Shown here one piece after another: positions 34,515 through 42,476 of a stretch of 64,000 nt of DNA. Under the pieces are notes generated by a model. The model saw only the letters and a program-made list of their open reading frames with translations, had not been told where the DNA came from and did no database searches. The translations under genes were made by a program, and so were the position numbers. Source of the stretch: Gammaproteobacteria bacterium (GTDB lineage Bacteria > Pseudomonadota > Gammaproteobacteria > Xanthomonadales > Rhodanobacteraceae); the NCBI GenBank assembly GCA_004295005.1, contig SHNG01000064.1:1-64000 (forward strand), given 5' to 3'. Positions within the stretch are counted from its first letter, which is position 1. Every line of letters begins with the position of its first letter.

Positions 34515-35779
34515 TGGCCAATCGACTGAGTCAGGCCGTGACCGGCATGCAGGAATGGTTCAACGACCGCGCACCGTCGTTCCTGCCGTTCTACCGCAAG
34601 CACATGACGGAGTACTACGCTCCGAAGAATTTCAACATCTGGTACATCTTCGGCGTGCTGTCGATGGTGGTGCTGGTCAACCAGATTGTCACCGGTATTT
34701 TCCTGACCATGTACTTCAAGCCGAGCGCCGCGGAAGCGTTTGCCTCGGTTGAGTACATCATGCGTGACGTCGATTGGGGTTGGCTGCTCCGCTACATGCA
34801 CTCGACCGGGGCCTCGGCATTCTTCGTCGTGGTCTACATTCACATGTTCCGCGGTGTCATGTACGGTTCCTACAAGAAGCCGCGCGAGCTGGTCTGGCTG
34901 CTTGGCATGCTGATCTATCTTGTCCTGATGGCCGAAGCCTTCATGGGCTATGTGCTGCCATGGGGACAGATGTCGTACTGGGGCGCAAAGGTCATCATTT
35001 CCCTGTTCGGTGCGATCCCCTACGTGGGTGGTGCCCTCACCGAATGGATCATGGGTGACTACCTGCCTTCGGATGCCACGCTCAACCGCTTCTTCGCATT
35101 GCACGTGATTGCACTGCCGCTGGTGTTGCTGCTGCTGGTGGTACTGCACATTTTTGCGCTGCATGAAGTGGGATCGAACAATCCGGACGGTGTCGAGATC
35201 AAGAAGGGTCCGAAGGGCAATCGCTGGTCGCCGACGGCTCCGGCCGATGGCATACCCTTCCACCCGTATTTCACGGTCAAGGACACCTTCTATACGGGGT
35301 GTTTCCTGCTGGTCTGTGCGTTCATCCTGTTCTTCCAGCCCACCTTTGGCGGCTTGTTCCTCGAACATGACAATTTCATCGAGGCCAACCGCCTGGTCAC
35401 GCCGGAACACATCAAGCCGACTTGGTACTACACGCCGTTTTACGCCATGTTGCGTGTGGTTCCGGACAAATTGCTGGGCGTGGTGACCATGTTCAGCGCA
35501 ATCATCGTGCTGTTCTTCCTGCCCTGGATTGACCGCGGCAAGGTGAAATCCTGGCGCTATCGCGGCCTTGGATTCCGTATTGCACTCGTGGTGCTGGGCG
35601 TCTGCTTCGTATGGCTCGGCAAGATCGGAGCAGGTCCGGGAACCGATCCGGTGGAAACAATCATTGGCCGCATCCTGACGATCTCCTATTTTGGTTTCTT
35701 CGTGTTCCTCTGGGTATACACGGCGTTTGGTTTCGAAAAGACGAAGCCGGTTCCGGAGCGGGTGACCGGCCATGACTGA
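34514..35779 (+). CDS. petB: Cytochrome b of the bc1 complex
   Basis: The product (421 aa) is cytochrome b, the membrane core of complex III that holds two b hemes and the quinone sites. Recognisable parts are RYMHSTGASAFFVVVYIHMFRG (heme-binding helix), GYVLPWGQMSYWGA (quinone site loop) and HVIALPLVLLLLVVLHIFALHEVGSNNPDG. The PEWY-type motif region reads KPTWYYTPFYAMLR, so the first residues differ from PEWY. It overlaps petA by one base and petC by 8 bp, as expected for one operon. Confidence 0.97.
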   Translation: MANRLSQAVTGMQEWFNDRAPSFLPFYRKHMTEYYAPKNFNIWYIFGVLSMVVLVNQIVTGIFLTMYFKPSAAEAFASVEYIMRDVDWGWLLRYMHSTGASAFFVVVYIHMFRGVMYGSYKKPRELVWLLGMLIYLVLMAEAFMGYVLPWGQMSYWGAKVIISLFGAIPYVGGALTEWIMGDYLPSDATLNRFFALHVIALPLVLLLLVVLHIFALHEVGSNNPDGVEIKKGPKGNRWSPTAPADGIPFHPYFTVKDTFYTGCFLLVCAFILFFQPTFGGLFLEHDNFIEANRLVTPEHIKPTWYYTPFYAMLRVVPDKLLGVVTMFSAIIVLFFLPWIDRGKVKSWRYRGLGFRIALVVLGVCFVWLGKIGAGPGTDPVETIIGRILTISYFGFFVFLWVYTAFGFEKTKPVPERVTGHD

Positions 35780-36533
35780 GCGGATCTTGCAGATGACACA
35801 AAAATTCGTTGCATGCCTCGTCCTCGGTTTTGCGCTTGTCTCGACAACCGCGGCCTGGGCTTCGGGAGGCGGGGCGCTCAAGCCGTCCAATGCCAACATC
35901 GCCGACGTGCAGTCCCTGCAAAACGGCGCGAAGTTGTATTTCAACTACTGTTCGGGCTGCCATTCCCTCAAGTTCATGCGCTATTCGCGCATTGCCGAGG
36001 ACCTGCAACTGAGCGAAGCCCAGGTCATGCAGAACCTGAACTTCACCGGCGCCAACTTTGGCGAACTGGTCCCTGGAAGCATGCATGCGGAAGACGGCAA
36101 GGTCTGGTTTGGGGCTGCTCCACCCGACCTTTCCCTGATGGCCCGAGCCAAGGGTGTTGACTACATTTACAACTACCTGAAATCGTTCTACCTGGATGCC
36201 AGTCGGCCGCTCGGTTGGAACAACACGGTTTTCCCGAATGCATCCATGCCCAATGTGCTATGGGAACTGCAGGGAGTGCAGAAAGCGAAGTTCAAGCCGG
36301 CCTCAGGTGACCATGAGGCTGAGTTCGAGCATTTCGAAGTTCACCAGGCAGGAAGCTTGAGTTCGAAGGAGTTTGATGAAGTTGCGCGAGATATCGCGAA
36401 CTTCCTCCAATATGCCAGCGAACCGGCTGTATTCCAGCGGACATCCATCGGCATCTGGGTCCTGCTCTTTCTGTCCGTGTTCACCTTGCTGGCTTATTTC
36501 CTCAAGCACGAATACTGGAAAGACGTCCATTAG
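35772..36533 (+). CDS. petC: Cytochrome c1 of the bc1 complex
   Basis: The product (253 aa) is cytochrome c1. A signal peptide of about 30 residues ends in TTAAWASGG. The heme c site is CSGCHS (Cys60, Cys63, His64), and the likely axial Met is in NASMPNVLW. A single C-terminal membrane anchor (GIWVLLFLSVFTLLAYFL) ends in KHEYWKDVH. It passes electrons from the Rieske protein to a soluble or membrane c-type cytochrome. The start overlaps petB by 8 bp; an ATG at 35793 is an alternative. Confidence 0.96.
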   Translation: MTERILQMTQKFVACLVLGFALVSTTAAWASGGGALKPSNANIADVQSLQNGAKLYFNYCSGCHSLKFMRYSRIAEDLQLSEAQVMQNLNFTGANFGELVPGSMHAEDGKVWFGAAPPDLSLMARAKGVDYIYNYLKSFYLDASRPLGWNNTVFPNASMPNVLWELQGVQKAKFKPASGDHEAEFEHFEVHQAGSLSSKEFDEVARDIANFLQYASEPAVFQRTSIGIWVLLFLSVFTLLAYFLKHEYWKDVH

Positions 36534-36598
36534 ACCGGGGTCGGAGCTGCGATATTGCGCTCGGCGCGCGTCATATTCCCTTTTGAAATCAAGGGTTA

Positions 36599-36618
36599 AA
36601 TCCGCCGATCGGCGGATT
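36599..36618. promoter_or_regulatory. Perfect 20-bp palindrome between petC and sspA
   Basis: AATCCGCCGATCGGCGGATT is a perfect palindrome. It lies 66 bp after the petC stop and 123 bp before the sspA start. It may be an operator or, as RNA, an 8-bp hairpin with a GAUC loop. No T run follows. Confidence 0.5.
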
Positions 36619-36741
36619 GGCCGGGCTGAACTATGCGCTTTTCATCTGGCGTAGTAGAGTGGCCACGAAAGGGCGGGACCGGGGAATTTCCGGTTTTCCA
36701 GAGCAAACGGGCGACTTGTCCGGTTGGGGAGGTGTGCCGAC

Positions 36742-37365
36742 ATGGCTTTGAGTCAGCGTTCTCGGGCAGTGCTTACACTTTTTTCAGCGCGCGATTGCGT
36801 ACATTGCCACCGGGTCCGGCTTGTACTCTCGGCCAAGGGCGTCGGCTACGACCATGTTGTGGTTGACCTGGACAATCCACCCGAAGACCTGATCGAGCTC
36901 AATCCCTACAATTCTGTTCCGACCTTGGCCGACCGCGACCTGGTGCTCTATGACACAAACGTCATCTGCGAGTACCTGGACGAGCGTTACCCTCACCCAC
37001 CCTTGATGCCGGTCGATCCGTTGTCGCGTGCGCGCCTGCGGCTGGCGATGGTGCGCCTCGAGAATGATTGGCTGACCCTGGTGGACGAGATCGAGGCGGG
37101 CGGGAAGGGAGCGGATGCCGCACGCAAGACCTTGCGCGACGACCTGGCCAGCAACGCCCCCGCATTCAAGGCATCCAAATTCTTTCTCAGTCCCGAGATC
37201 AGTCTTGCCGATTGCGCTTTTGCGCCCCTGATCTGGAGGTTGCAGTCACTTGGAATCCAGTTGCCCCGCGAGGCCCAGTCGATCATCGACTACGGCGAGC
37301 GGATTTTCCACAGCCAGGCTTTCCAGCGAAGCATGACTCCCGAGGAGCGCGCGCTGCGCGCGTGA
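36742..37365 (+). CDS. sspA: Stringent starvation protein A
   Basis: The product (207 aa) has a GST fold and matches SspA: LTLFSARDCVHCHRVRLVL, DLIELNPYNSVPTL, LYDTNVICEYLDERYPHPPLMP, LEISLADCAFAPLIWRL-type C-terminal helices. SspA binds RNA polymerase and affects transcription under stress and starvation; it lacks glutathione transferase activity. The ATG at 36742 gives the family N-terminus. sspB follows after 6 bp, the standard order in Gammaproteobacteria. Confidence 0.95.
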   Translation: MALSQRSRAVLTLFSARDCVHCHRVRLVLSAKGVGYDHVVVDLDNPPEDLIELNPYNSVPTLADRDLVLYDTNVICEYLDERYPHPPLMPVDPLSRARLRLAMVRLENDWLTLVDEIEAGGKGADAARKTLRDDLASNAPAFKASKFFLSPEISLADCAFAPLIWRLQSLGIQLPREAQSIIDYGERIFHSQAFQRSMTPEERALRA

Positions 37366-37371
37366 GGCGAC

Positions 37372-37770
37372 ATGGCAACCGAGCACGTGATGAGTTCCAA
37401 CCGGCCCTATTTGCTCAGGGCAATGCATGAGTGGATCAATGACAATGGCATGACGCCATACATGCTCGTTGATGCAAACGCCCCCGGTGTCCAAGTGCCG
37501 CCCGCTTCGGTGAAGGATGGGCGGGTGGTGCTCAGTATCGCTTCGCGCGCGGTTGTGCAGTTCGAGATTGGCAACGAGATTGTCAGGTTTCTGGCCAGGT
37601 TTGGAGGAGTCAGCCACGCCATCCAGGTTCCCGTTACCGCTGTCATGGCCATCTATGCCCAGGAAAACGGCCAGGGAATGATGTTTCAGGCGGAAGAATC
37701 CTCGCCCCCGCCAAGCAACCCGACGGCTGAGGAAGCGGCAACAAGGCCCAGATTGCGCGTCGTCAAATAG
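37372..37770 (+). CDS. sspB: ClpXP specificity-enhancing factor SspB
   Basis: The product (132 aa) is SspB, the adaptor that delivers ssrA-tagged proteins to ClpXP. The substrate-binding fold begins SSNRPYLLRAMHEWINDNGMTPYMLVD and continues with DGRVVLSIASRAV and FLARFGGVSHAIQVPVTAV. The linker ends in RLRVVK, matching the C-terminal ClpX-binding motif (RPxLRVVK). An ATG at 37390 is a possible shorter start. It is in one operon with sspA. Confidence 0.95.
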   Translation: MATEHVMSSNRPYLLRAMHEWINDNGMTPYMLVDANAPGVQVPPASVKDGRVVLSIASRAVVQFEIGNEIVRFLARFGGVSHAIQVPVTAVMAIYAQENGQGMMFQAEESSPPPSNPTAEEAATRPRLRVVK

Positions 37771-37949
37771 ATGGTTGCGGTTCGGAGGAGTGGAATGGAC
37801 GACGGAAGCCGGTTTGTGTTGTTGAATTCGCCCCTGGGGCTTGGCGTGATGGGGCGATGGGATGCAGTCCGGCGGGTTTGCTGTTTCGGTCCGGACCGGC
37901 GGGAGTTGCAGGCGGCGAGAATCGGGCTCGGCAACGTGCGGGAGTTGAG

Positions 37950-40373
37950 GTGACTGCAATCGACATTCCAGGCTATGTAATCCGCCGTGAAGTCGGTGTA
38001 GGCGGTATGGCGAGCGTCTATCTCGCCTTGCAGACTTCGCTCGAACGCGAGGTTGCACTCAAGATCATGTCGCCCGCGCTGGCGGCGGATCCGACTTTCT
38101 CGAAACGCTTCCTGCAGGAAGCGCGAATGCTTGCATCCCTGGCACATCCCAATATCGTCCAGGTCTATGACGTTGGCGTGACCCAGTCGCAGGTCAACTA
38201 TTTTTCCATGCAGTACCTGGCCAATGGGGACTTCGCCCAACGCGTGCGCCTGGGGTTGTCCGAAAAGGACCTGCTGCGCGTGCTTGAGGGAGTCGCAAAT
38301 GCGCTGGGTTATGCGCATTTGCGCGGGTATGTGCATCGTGACGTGGCACCCGGGAACATCCTGTTCGATGCCAGTGACACGCCGATCCTCACGGATTTCG
38401 GCATTGCCCGTGCATTCAGCCAGACCGCACGCATCACCAGTGCGGGTATCTCTGTCGGCACCAGCCACTACATGAGCCCGGAACAGGCGCGCGGCAGTGA
38501 CGTGGATGCACGCTCCGATTTGTATGGACTTGGCGTCCTGACCTGGTTTGGATTGACCGGAAAACCTCCCTACGAAGGCGCCGATGGTTTTGCCGTTTCC
38601 TATGCCCATGTGTTCGAGCCGATTCCGCGACTTCCGCCGGGCAAGGAACATTGGCAGACGCTGATCGACAAGGCACTGGCGAAAGACCCGGCGGAGCGAT
38701 ACCAGAGCGCCGAGGAGTTCATCGCTGCGCTCGCGGAGATCGAGCCGGAAGCCCAGGAAGAGGAACGACAGGAAGCGCCGACGCGTGTATTGAAGCGGGA
38801 CGGCCTGCAGGCTGCGCCACGTTCGAACGAAGCACCAACCCGAATCGGGGTGTTGCCGGCTATCGATCCATCGCTCTTGAGGAATCAGGACTCGACTCCG
38901 GCCCAAGCAGCGGCGAGTCGATCCGTCTGGCCCTGGGTTCTGGCGGGAGTCGGTGCGTTGCTGATCGGCTCGGTTGGATACCTCCTGTTGGCCAATCGCG
39001 GCAAGGGCGGGGCAGGCGAATCCACTGTTACCGCAACGGTTTCACCTTCGGCGAATGCGCAAGCCTCGAGACCTTCGCTGCCCACGCTGCCGGATCGTGG
39101 GGCGCAAGCGGCAAGCCAGGCGTCTCCGGCCGAAGCTGCACCCCCTGTCGATGCGCTTGGCGATGAGCTGTTTGCCACCGAACTGGACATGTCCACGGTA
39201 CCCACCGTGCTGGATCCCGTCGCTGAACTGGTCAGACTGGCGCGTATTGATCTGGCGGGTCAGCGGCTTACCAATCCGCCGCGTACGAACGCGTTTGAAC
39301 GCTTTTCCCTGGCCTTGATGATCGATGCCAAGTCAAAGGTTGCCCGTCAGGGAATCTTTGATGTCGCCAAGGCGTATGTGGATCTGGCTGAAAAGTCCCT
39401 TGGTGCAGGAAACCTCGGGGAATTCGTGGATTACCTGGCCAAGGCGGAGCAGGTTGCAGGATCGGTTCCGGACAGCGCTGCCGAAGTGGGGCAGGTCCAG
39501 ACAAGGCGCCAGGCAGAAGTTCGCAAGTATCTGGACGCGGCACAGTCCGCCCTGGCAGATCTGGATTCGGATGCGGCCACGGCGGGATTTGAAAAGGCAA
39601 TTCAGATCGATCCTGGCAACCAGGCGGCGCGCTCCGGCCTGCAGAAGGCCAAGGGCATGGGCAAGCCAGGTTATGTATTCCGCGACAAGATGGGTGCAGG
39701 CACGGGACCCGAGCTTGTCGTCGTTTCGTCCAATCTTGCCTTTTCACGCAGGGAGACGACGCGCGGGGAATTTGCCACCTGGTGGCGTGCGGAAGGGCGG
39801 CAGAAGTTCTCGTCGGCGGCTGCATCCTGCCGGGATCGCGAATCCATCTTCCGCTCGTCGCGGAAGCGTGATTGGAGTTCTCCCGACATCACCCAGGACG
39901 ATAGCCATCCGGTCGTGTGCGTCAGTTTTGCCCAAGCCACGGCGTATGCAAACTGGATCAGCACGCAGACGGGACACAAGTATCGCCTGCCGACTCCCGC
40001 GGAATGGGAGCAGGTCGCGCGCAATGCCCCGATCGCCGGTTGTTCTTCGGCAAATCTGGCAGATGCGACCTACAACCGGGTTTTCGAAACCAAGAACGGA
40101 GCAGACTGCAACGACGGATTTGCGGCTACGGCGCCCACCGGTCGTTTCCCCGCGGTTTCCGGAGTGTTCGACCTGGATGGCAACGTACGAGAATGGGTGG
40201 CGGCGTGTGGCAAGAGCGCCGCATTGACGGCAAGCTGCCGGGAACATGGGACGCGCGGCAGGGGATGGGCCTCGATTGCGTCAAAGGAACAGTTGTCGGA
40301 TGCAAATGATTTTGCCGAAGATGTGTCCATGAACAGTTTGGGTTTCCGGCTCGTTCGCGAGTTGGTTCAATGA
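37950..40373 (+). CDS. Ser/Thr protein kinase fused to an FGE-fold domain
   Basis: The product (807 aa) starts at a GTG with GGGAG 5 nt upstream. A cytoplasmic kinase domain covers about residues 7-265: Gly loop GVGGMASV, Lys38 in VALKIM, HRDVAPGN (129-136) and DFG (149-151). The catalytic-loop Lys is Ala133, whereas most Ser/Thr kinases have HRDLKxxN. Two similar motifs, EAPTRV (Thr278) and EAPTRI (Thr297), lie before the membrane segment (about 326-347). The periplasmic part has a Ser/Ala-rich linker, a TPR-like region (about 410-560) and an FGE-fold domain (about 570-807; YRLPTPAEWEQVA, GNVREWVAAC, GFRLVREL) lacking the FGE catalytic cysteines. It is followed after 31 bp by a double-FHA protein. 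Confidence 0.88.
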   Translation: MTAIDIPGYVIRREVGVGGMASVYLALQTSLEREVALKIMSPALAADPTFSKRFLQEARMLASLAHPNIVQVYDVGVTQSQVNYFSMQYLANGDFAQRVRLGLSEKDLLRVLEGVANALGYAHLRGYVHRDVAPGNILFDASDTPILTDFGIARAFSQTARITSAGISVGTSHYMSPEQARGSDVDARSDLYGLGVLTWFGLTGKPPYEGADGFAVSYAHVFEPIPRLPPGKEHWQTLIDKALAKDPAERYQSAEEFIAALAEIEPEAQEEERQEAPTRVLKRDGLQAAPRSNEAPTRIGVLPAIDPSLLRNQDSTPAQAAASRSVWPWVLAGVGALLIGSVGYLLLANRGKGGAGESTVTATVSPSANAQASRPSLPTLPDRGAQAASQASPAEAAPPVDALGDELFATELDMSTVPTVLDPVAELVRLARIDLAGQRLTNPPRTNAFERFSLALMIDAKSKVARQGIFDVAKAYVDLAEKSLGAGNLGEFVDYLAKAEQVAGSVPDSAAEVGQVQTRRQAEVRKYLDAAQSALADLDSDAATAGFEKAIQIDPGNQAARSGLQKAKGMGKPGYVFRDKMGAGTGPELVVVSSNLAFSRRETTRGEFATWWRAEGRQKFSSAAASCRDRESIFRSSRKRDWSSPDITQDDSHPVVCVSFAQATAYANWISTQTGHKYRLPTPAEWEQVARNAPIAGCSSANLADATYNRVFETKNGADCNDGFAATAPTGRFPAVSGVFDLDGNVREWVAACGKSAALTASCREHGTRGRGWASIASKEQLSDANDFAEDVSMNSLGFRLVRELVQ

Positions 40374-40404
40374 TCCGGCGCGGACGCGCTGCAGGGGAGA
40401 TGCG

Positions 40405-41208
40405 ATGAAATTGTTGTTTCCGAATGGCGAGCATGCGGCAGTCGAACTGGCCGAAGGCATAACCCGCGTAGGGTCAGGCAGCCAGAGTCACGTCGTGCTT
40501 GTCGCTCCAGGAGTTTCCGAGAACCACTGTGAGATCGAGGTCCGCAACGGCAAGACCTGCGTGCGCGTGCGTGACCAGGGGGTCGCCACCGTGCTGAACG
40601 GACGCCAGATCGCGCAGGAAAGTCCGCTCAAGGCTGGAGACCTGTTGCTCTTCGGGAGGATAGGCTGTCGGGTTGTCGCCTCGGAACGGGACGTGACCCC
40701 GGTCGCTCCAACGCCTGCCGCTGCGGTATCCGAGGAAGATGGGCGTACGCGCGTGCGCATGGCGCTTCCGAAGTTCATGTTGAGGGGGGTTTCCGGAGCA
40801 ACCTTCGGTCGCAATTTTGCCCTGGTCGGAACCATGACCATAGGCCGTCAGAGTGATTGCGGAATCCCGATTCCGGCTGAAGAAATTTCCCGCCATCACG
40901 CGCGCCTGCAGGTTACCGCGGATGGTGTGATGGTGGAGGATCTCGGATCCGCAAACGGAACCTGGATCAATGACAAACGGGTTCACACCGGCATGCTGAA
41001 TCCCGGTGACGAACTTCGCCTGGATACCGTGCGCTTTCTCCTGTTGGCTCCCGGCATGCAGGCGCCTGCCGCGCCAGGCTCTGCTCCCGTGCTGGAGGAG
41101 GCAGCCCCCGCAGCGCAGTCGGGCTCTGCGGTTGGCTGGATCATCGGGGGAGTCGTGGTAGTTGGCGTGCTGGTGGTGGGTGCGCTCAAGCTTCTTGGGG
41201 TTTTCTAG
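40405..41208 (+). CDS. Tail-anchored double-FHA domain protein
   Basis: The product (267 aa) has two FHA domains and a C-terminal membrane anchor (about residues 242-265). The second FHA (about 140-210) is canonical: IGRQSDCGIPI (Arg148), ISRHHARL (Ser162), GSANGTWIND (Asn184). The first (about 15-90) keeps the SENH motif but lacks the Arg of the GR signature, so it may not bind phosphothreonine. The linker between them has GRTRV (Thr115). FHA domains bind phosphothreonine peptides. It follows a membrane kinase by 31 bp on the same strand, so it is the likely reader of that kinase. Confidence 0.9.
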   Translation: MKLLFPNGEHAAVELAEGITRVGSGSQSHVVLVAPGVSENHCEIEVRNGKTCVRVRDQGVATVLNGRQIAQESPLKAGDLLLFGRIGCRVVASERDVTPVAPTPAAAVSEEDGRTRVRMALPKFMLRGVSGATFGRNFALVGTMTIGRQSDCGIPIPAEEISRHHARLQVTADGVMVEDLGSANGTWINDKRVHTGMLNPGDELRLDTVRFLLLAPGMQAPAAPGSAPVLEEAAPAAQSGSAVGWIIGGVVVVGVLVVGALKLLGVF

Positions 41209-41314
41209 CGGACTTTGCCCATTCATCAGCGTTGGCATGGCGAGCCTTTGGGAGCAGCGCCAAGTTGCCGATGTTTTTCGACAGCGTGCCGGTGCCGTGC
41301 CTCGCAGCTCGATT

Positions 41315-42166
41315 TCAGCGCGTGCTGTCGATGAGCACGATCCGCATGGACAGGTCGATGGCCTGCACATGCTTGGTCAGTGCGCCGATGGAGATGTAGT
41401 CCACTCCGGTTTCGGCAATGGCACGCACGCGCTCGATGCCGACTCCTCCTGAAACCTCGAGGGGGACGCGTCCATCCACTTCGGCGACGGCCTGCACCAG
41501 TTCCTCGAGTTCGAATTCGTCGAGCATGATCCGGTCAACGCCGGCGCTCAGTGCTTCACGGAGTTCGCCGAAGGTTTCAACTTCCACTTCCAGCAAGATC
41601 GATGGATGGAGTTTCCTGGCCAGGGTGACTGCCGAGGTCAGCGATCCCGCGGCGAGAATGTGGTTTTCCTTGAGCAGGATGGCATCGTGCAGGCCCATGC
41701 GATGGTTTTCCCCGCCTCCGGTGCGTACGGCGTATTTCTGCGCTTCACGCAATCCAGGCAAGGTCTTGCGGGTATCCAGGATTCTCGTGCGGGTGCCACG
41801 GATCGCCTCGACGTAAGTGGCTGTGGTGGTTGCAGTTGCCGACAAGGTTTGCAGGAAATTCAACGCGCTGCGTTCGGCGCTCACGAGGGCACGCGCGCGG
41901 CCGGCCACATGACATAGCGTCTGGCCGGCAGAAACCCGGTCGCCTTCTGCGACAAGCCATTCCACGGAAACATCCGCATCCAACAGGTGAAAGCAGGCAT
42001 CGAACCACGCTTGCCCACAAATGATTGCCGGTTGCCGGGTTATGACCCGCGCGCGTGCGGCGCGATCTTCCGGCAGCAAGTCGGCCGTCACGTCACCGCT
42101 GCCCAGGTCTTCCTGCAGTGCCCTGCGGACATCTCGCTCAATCGATTGCGGGTTCACGCCGTGCAT
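41315..42166 (-). CDS. nadC: Nicotinate-nucleotide pyrophosphorylase (carboxylating)
   Basis: The product (283 aa) is quinolinate phosphoribosyltransferase, which makes nicotinate mononucleotide from quinolinate and PRPP in NAD synthesis. Signature parts are ALQEDLGSGDVTADLLPED, SAERSALNFLQTLSATAT, RILDTRKTLPGLREAQKYAVRTGGGENHRMGLHD-type active-site segment, LEVEVETFGELREAL and LEVSGGVGIERVRAIAETGVDYISIGALTKH. The length is normal. The gene is alone; nadA and nadB are not in the window. Confidence 0.96.
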   Translation of the reverse strand: MHGVNPQSIERDVRRALQEDLGSGDVTADLLPEDRAARARVITRQPAIICGQAWFDACFHLLDADVSVEWLVAEGDRVSAGQTLCHVAGRARALVSAERSALNFLQTLSATATTTATYVEAIRGTRTRILDTRKTLPGLREAQKYAVRTGGGENHRMGLHDAILLKENHILAAGSLTSAVTLARKLHPSILLEVEVETFGELREALSAGVDRIMLDEFELEELVQAVAEVDGRVPLEVSGGVGIERVRAIAETGVDYISIGALTKHVQAIDLSMRIVLIDSTR

Positions 42167-42476
42167 TGGTCATCCATGTTCGTCGGGTCAAATTGCGTTT
42201 GGCGCATGGCATTGTTGGCTGCGGATGTGTGTCCGGAAAAACCGAGCATACGATTGACGACCTCGGCGTGCCAACGCTCGAAGGCACTTCCGCGTGGTGG
42301 ATGTTCCGGAATGCATCGGGAATGGGCAACCAAGGCAGCACTTGATCAGCGCTGCCTCAACGGGTCCTTGCACTGCGCGCCGACCAGGGTACTGGTGTGC
42401 GGGCTGCTGGCGATGCCCGTATGCATTGCGGAACCCGGCGCGATGGGGTTGGCTGCGAAACTCGCCCTGCTCGGGC
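42167..42476. other. Gene-free spacer between nadC and DUF1631
   Basis: About 310 bp with no convincing gene, RNA or repeat. Several reading frames are open, but they show no start signal or family feature. Confidence 0.4.

Noticed and set aside
34463..35944. 493-residue open frame opposite petB
   Set aside because: It is antisense to cytochrome b, and its His/Gln-rich composition is typical of a shadow frame.
37950..41208. Type VI secretion regulatory module (PpkA/Fha type)
   Set aside because: The kinase and FHA pair could suggest it, but no secretion-system structural gene is present within the window.
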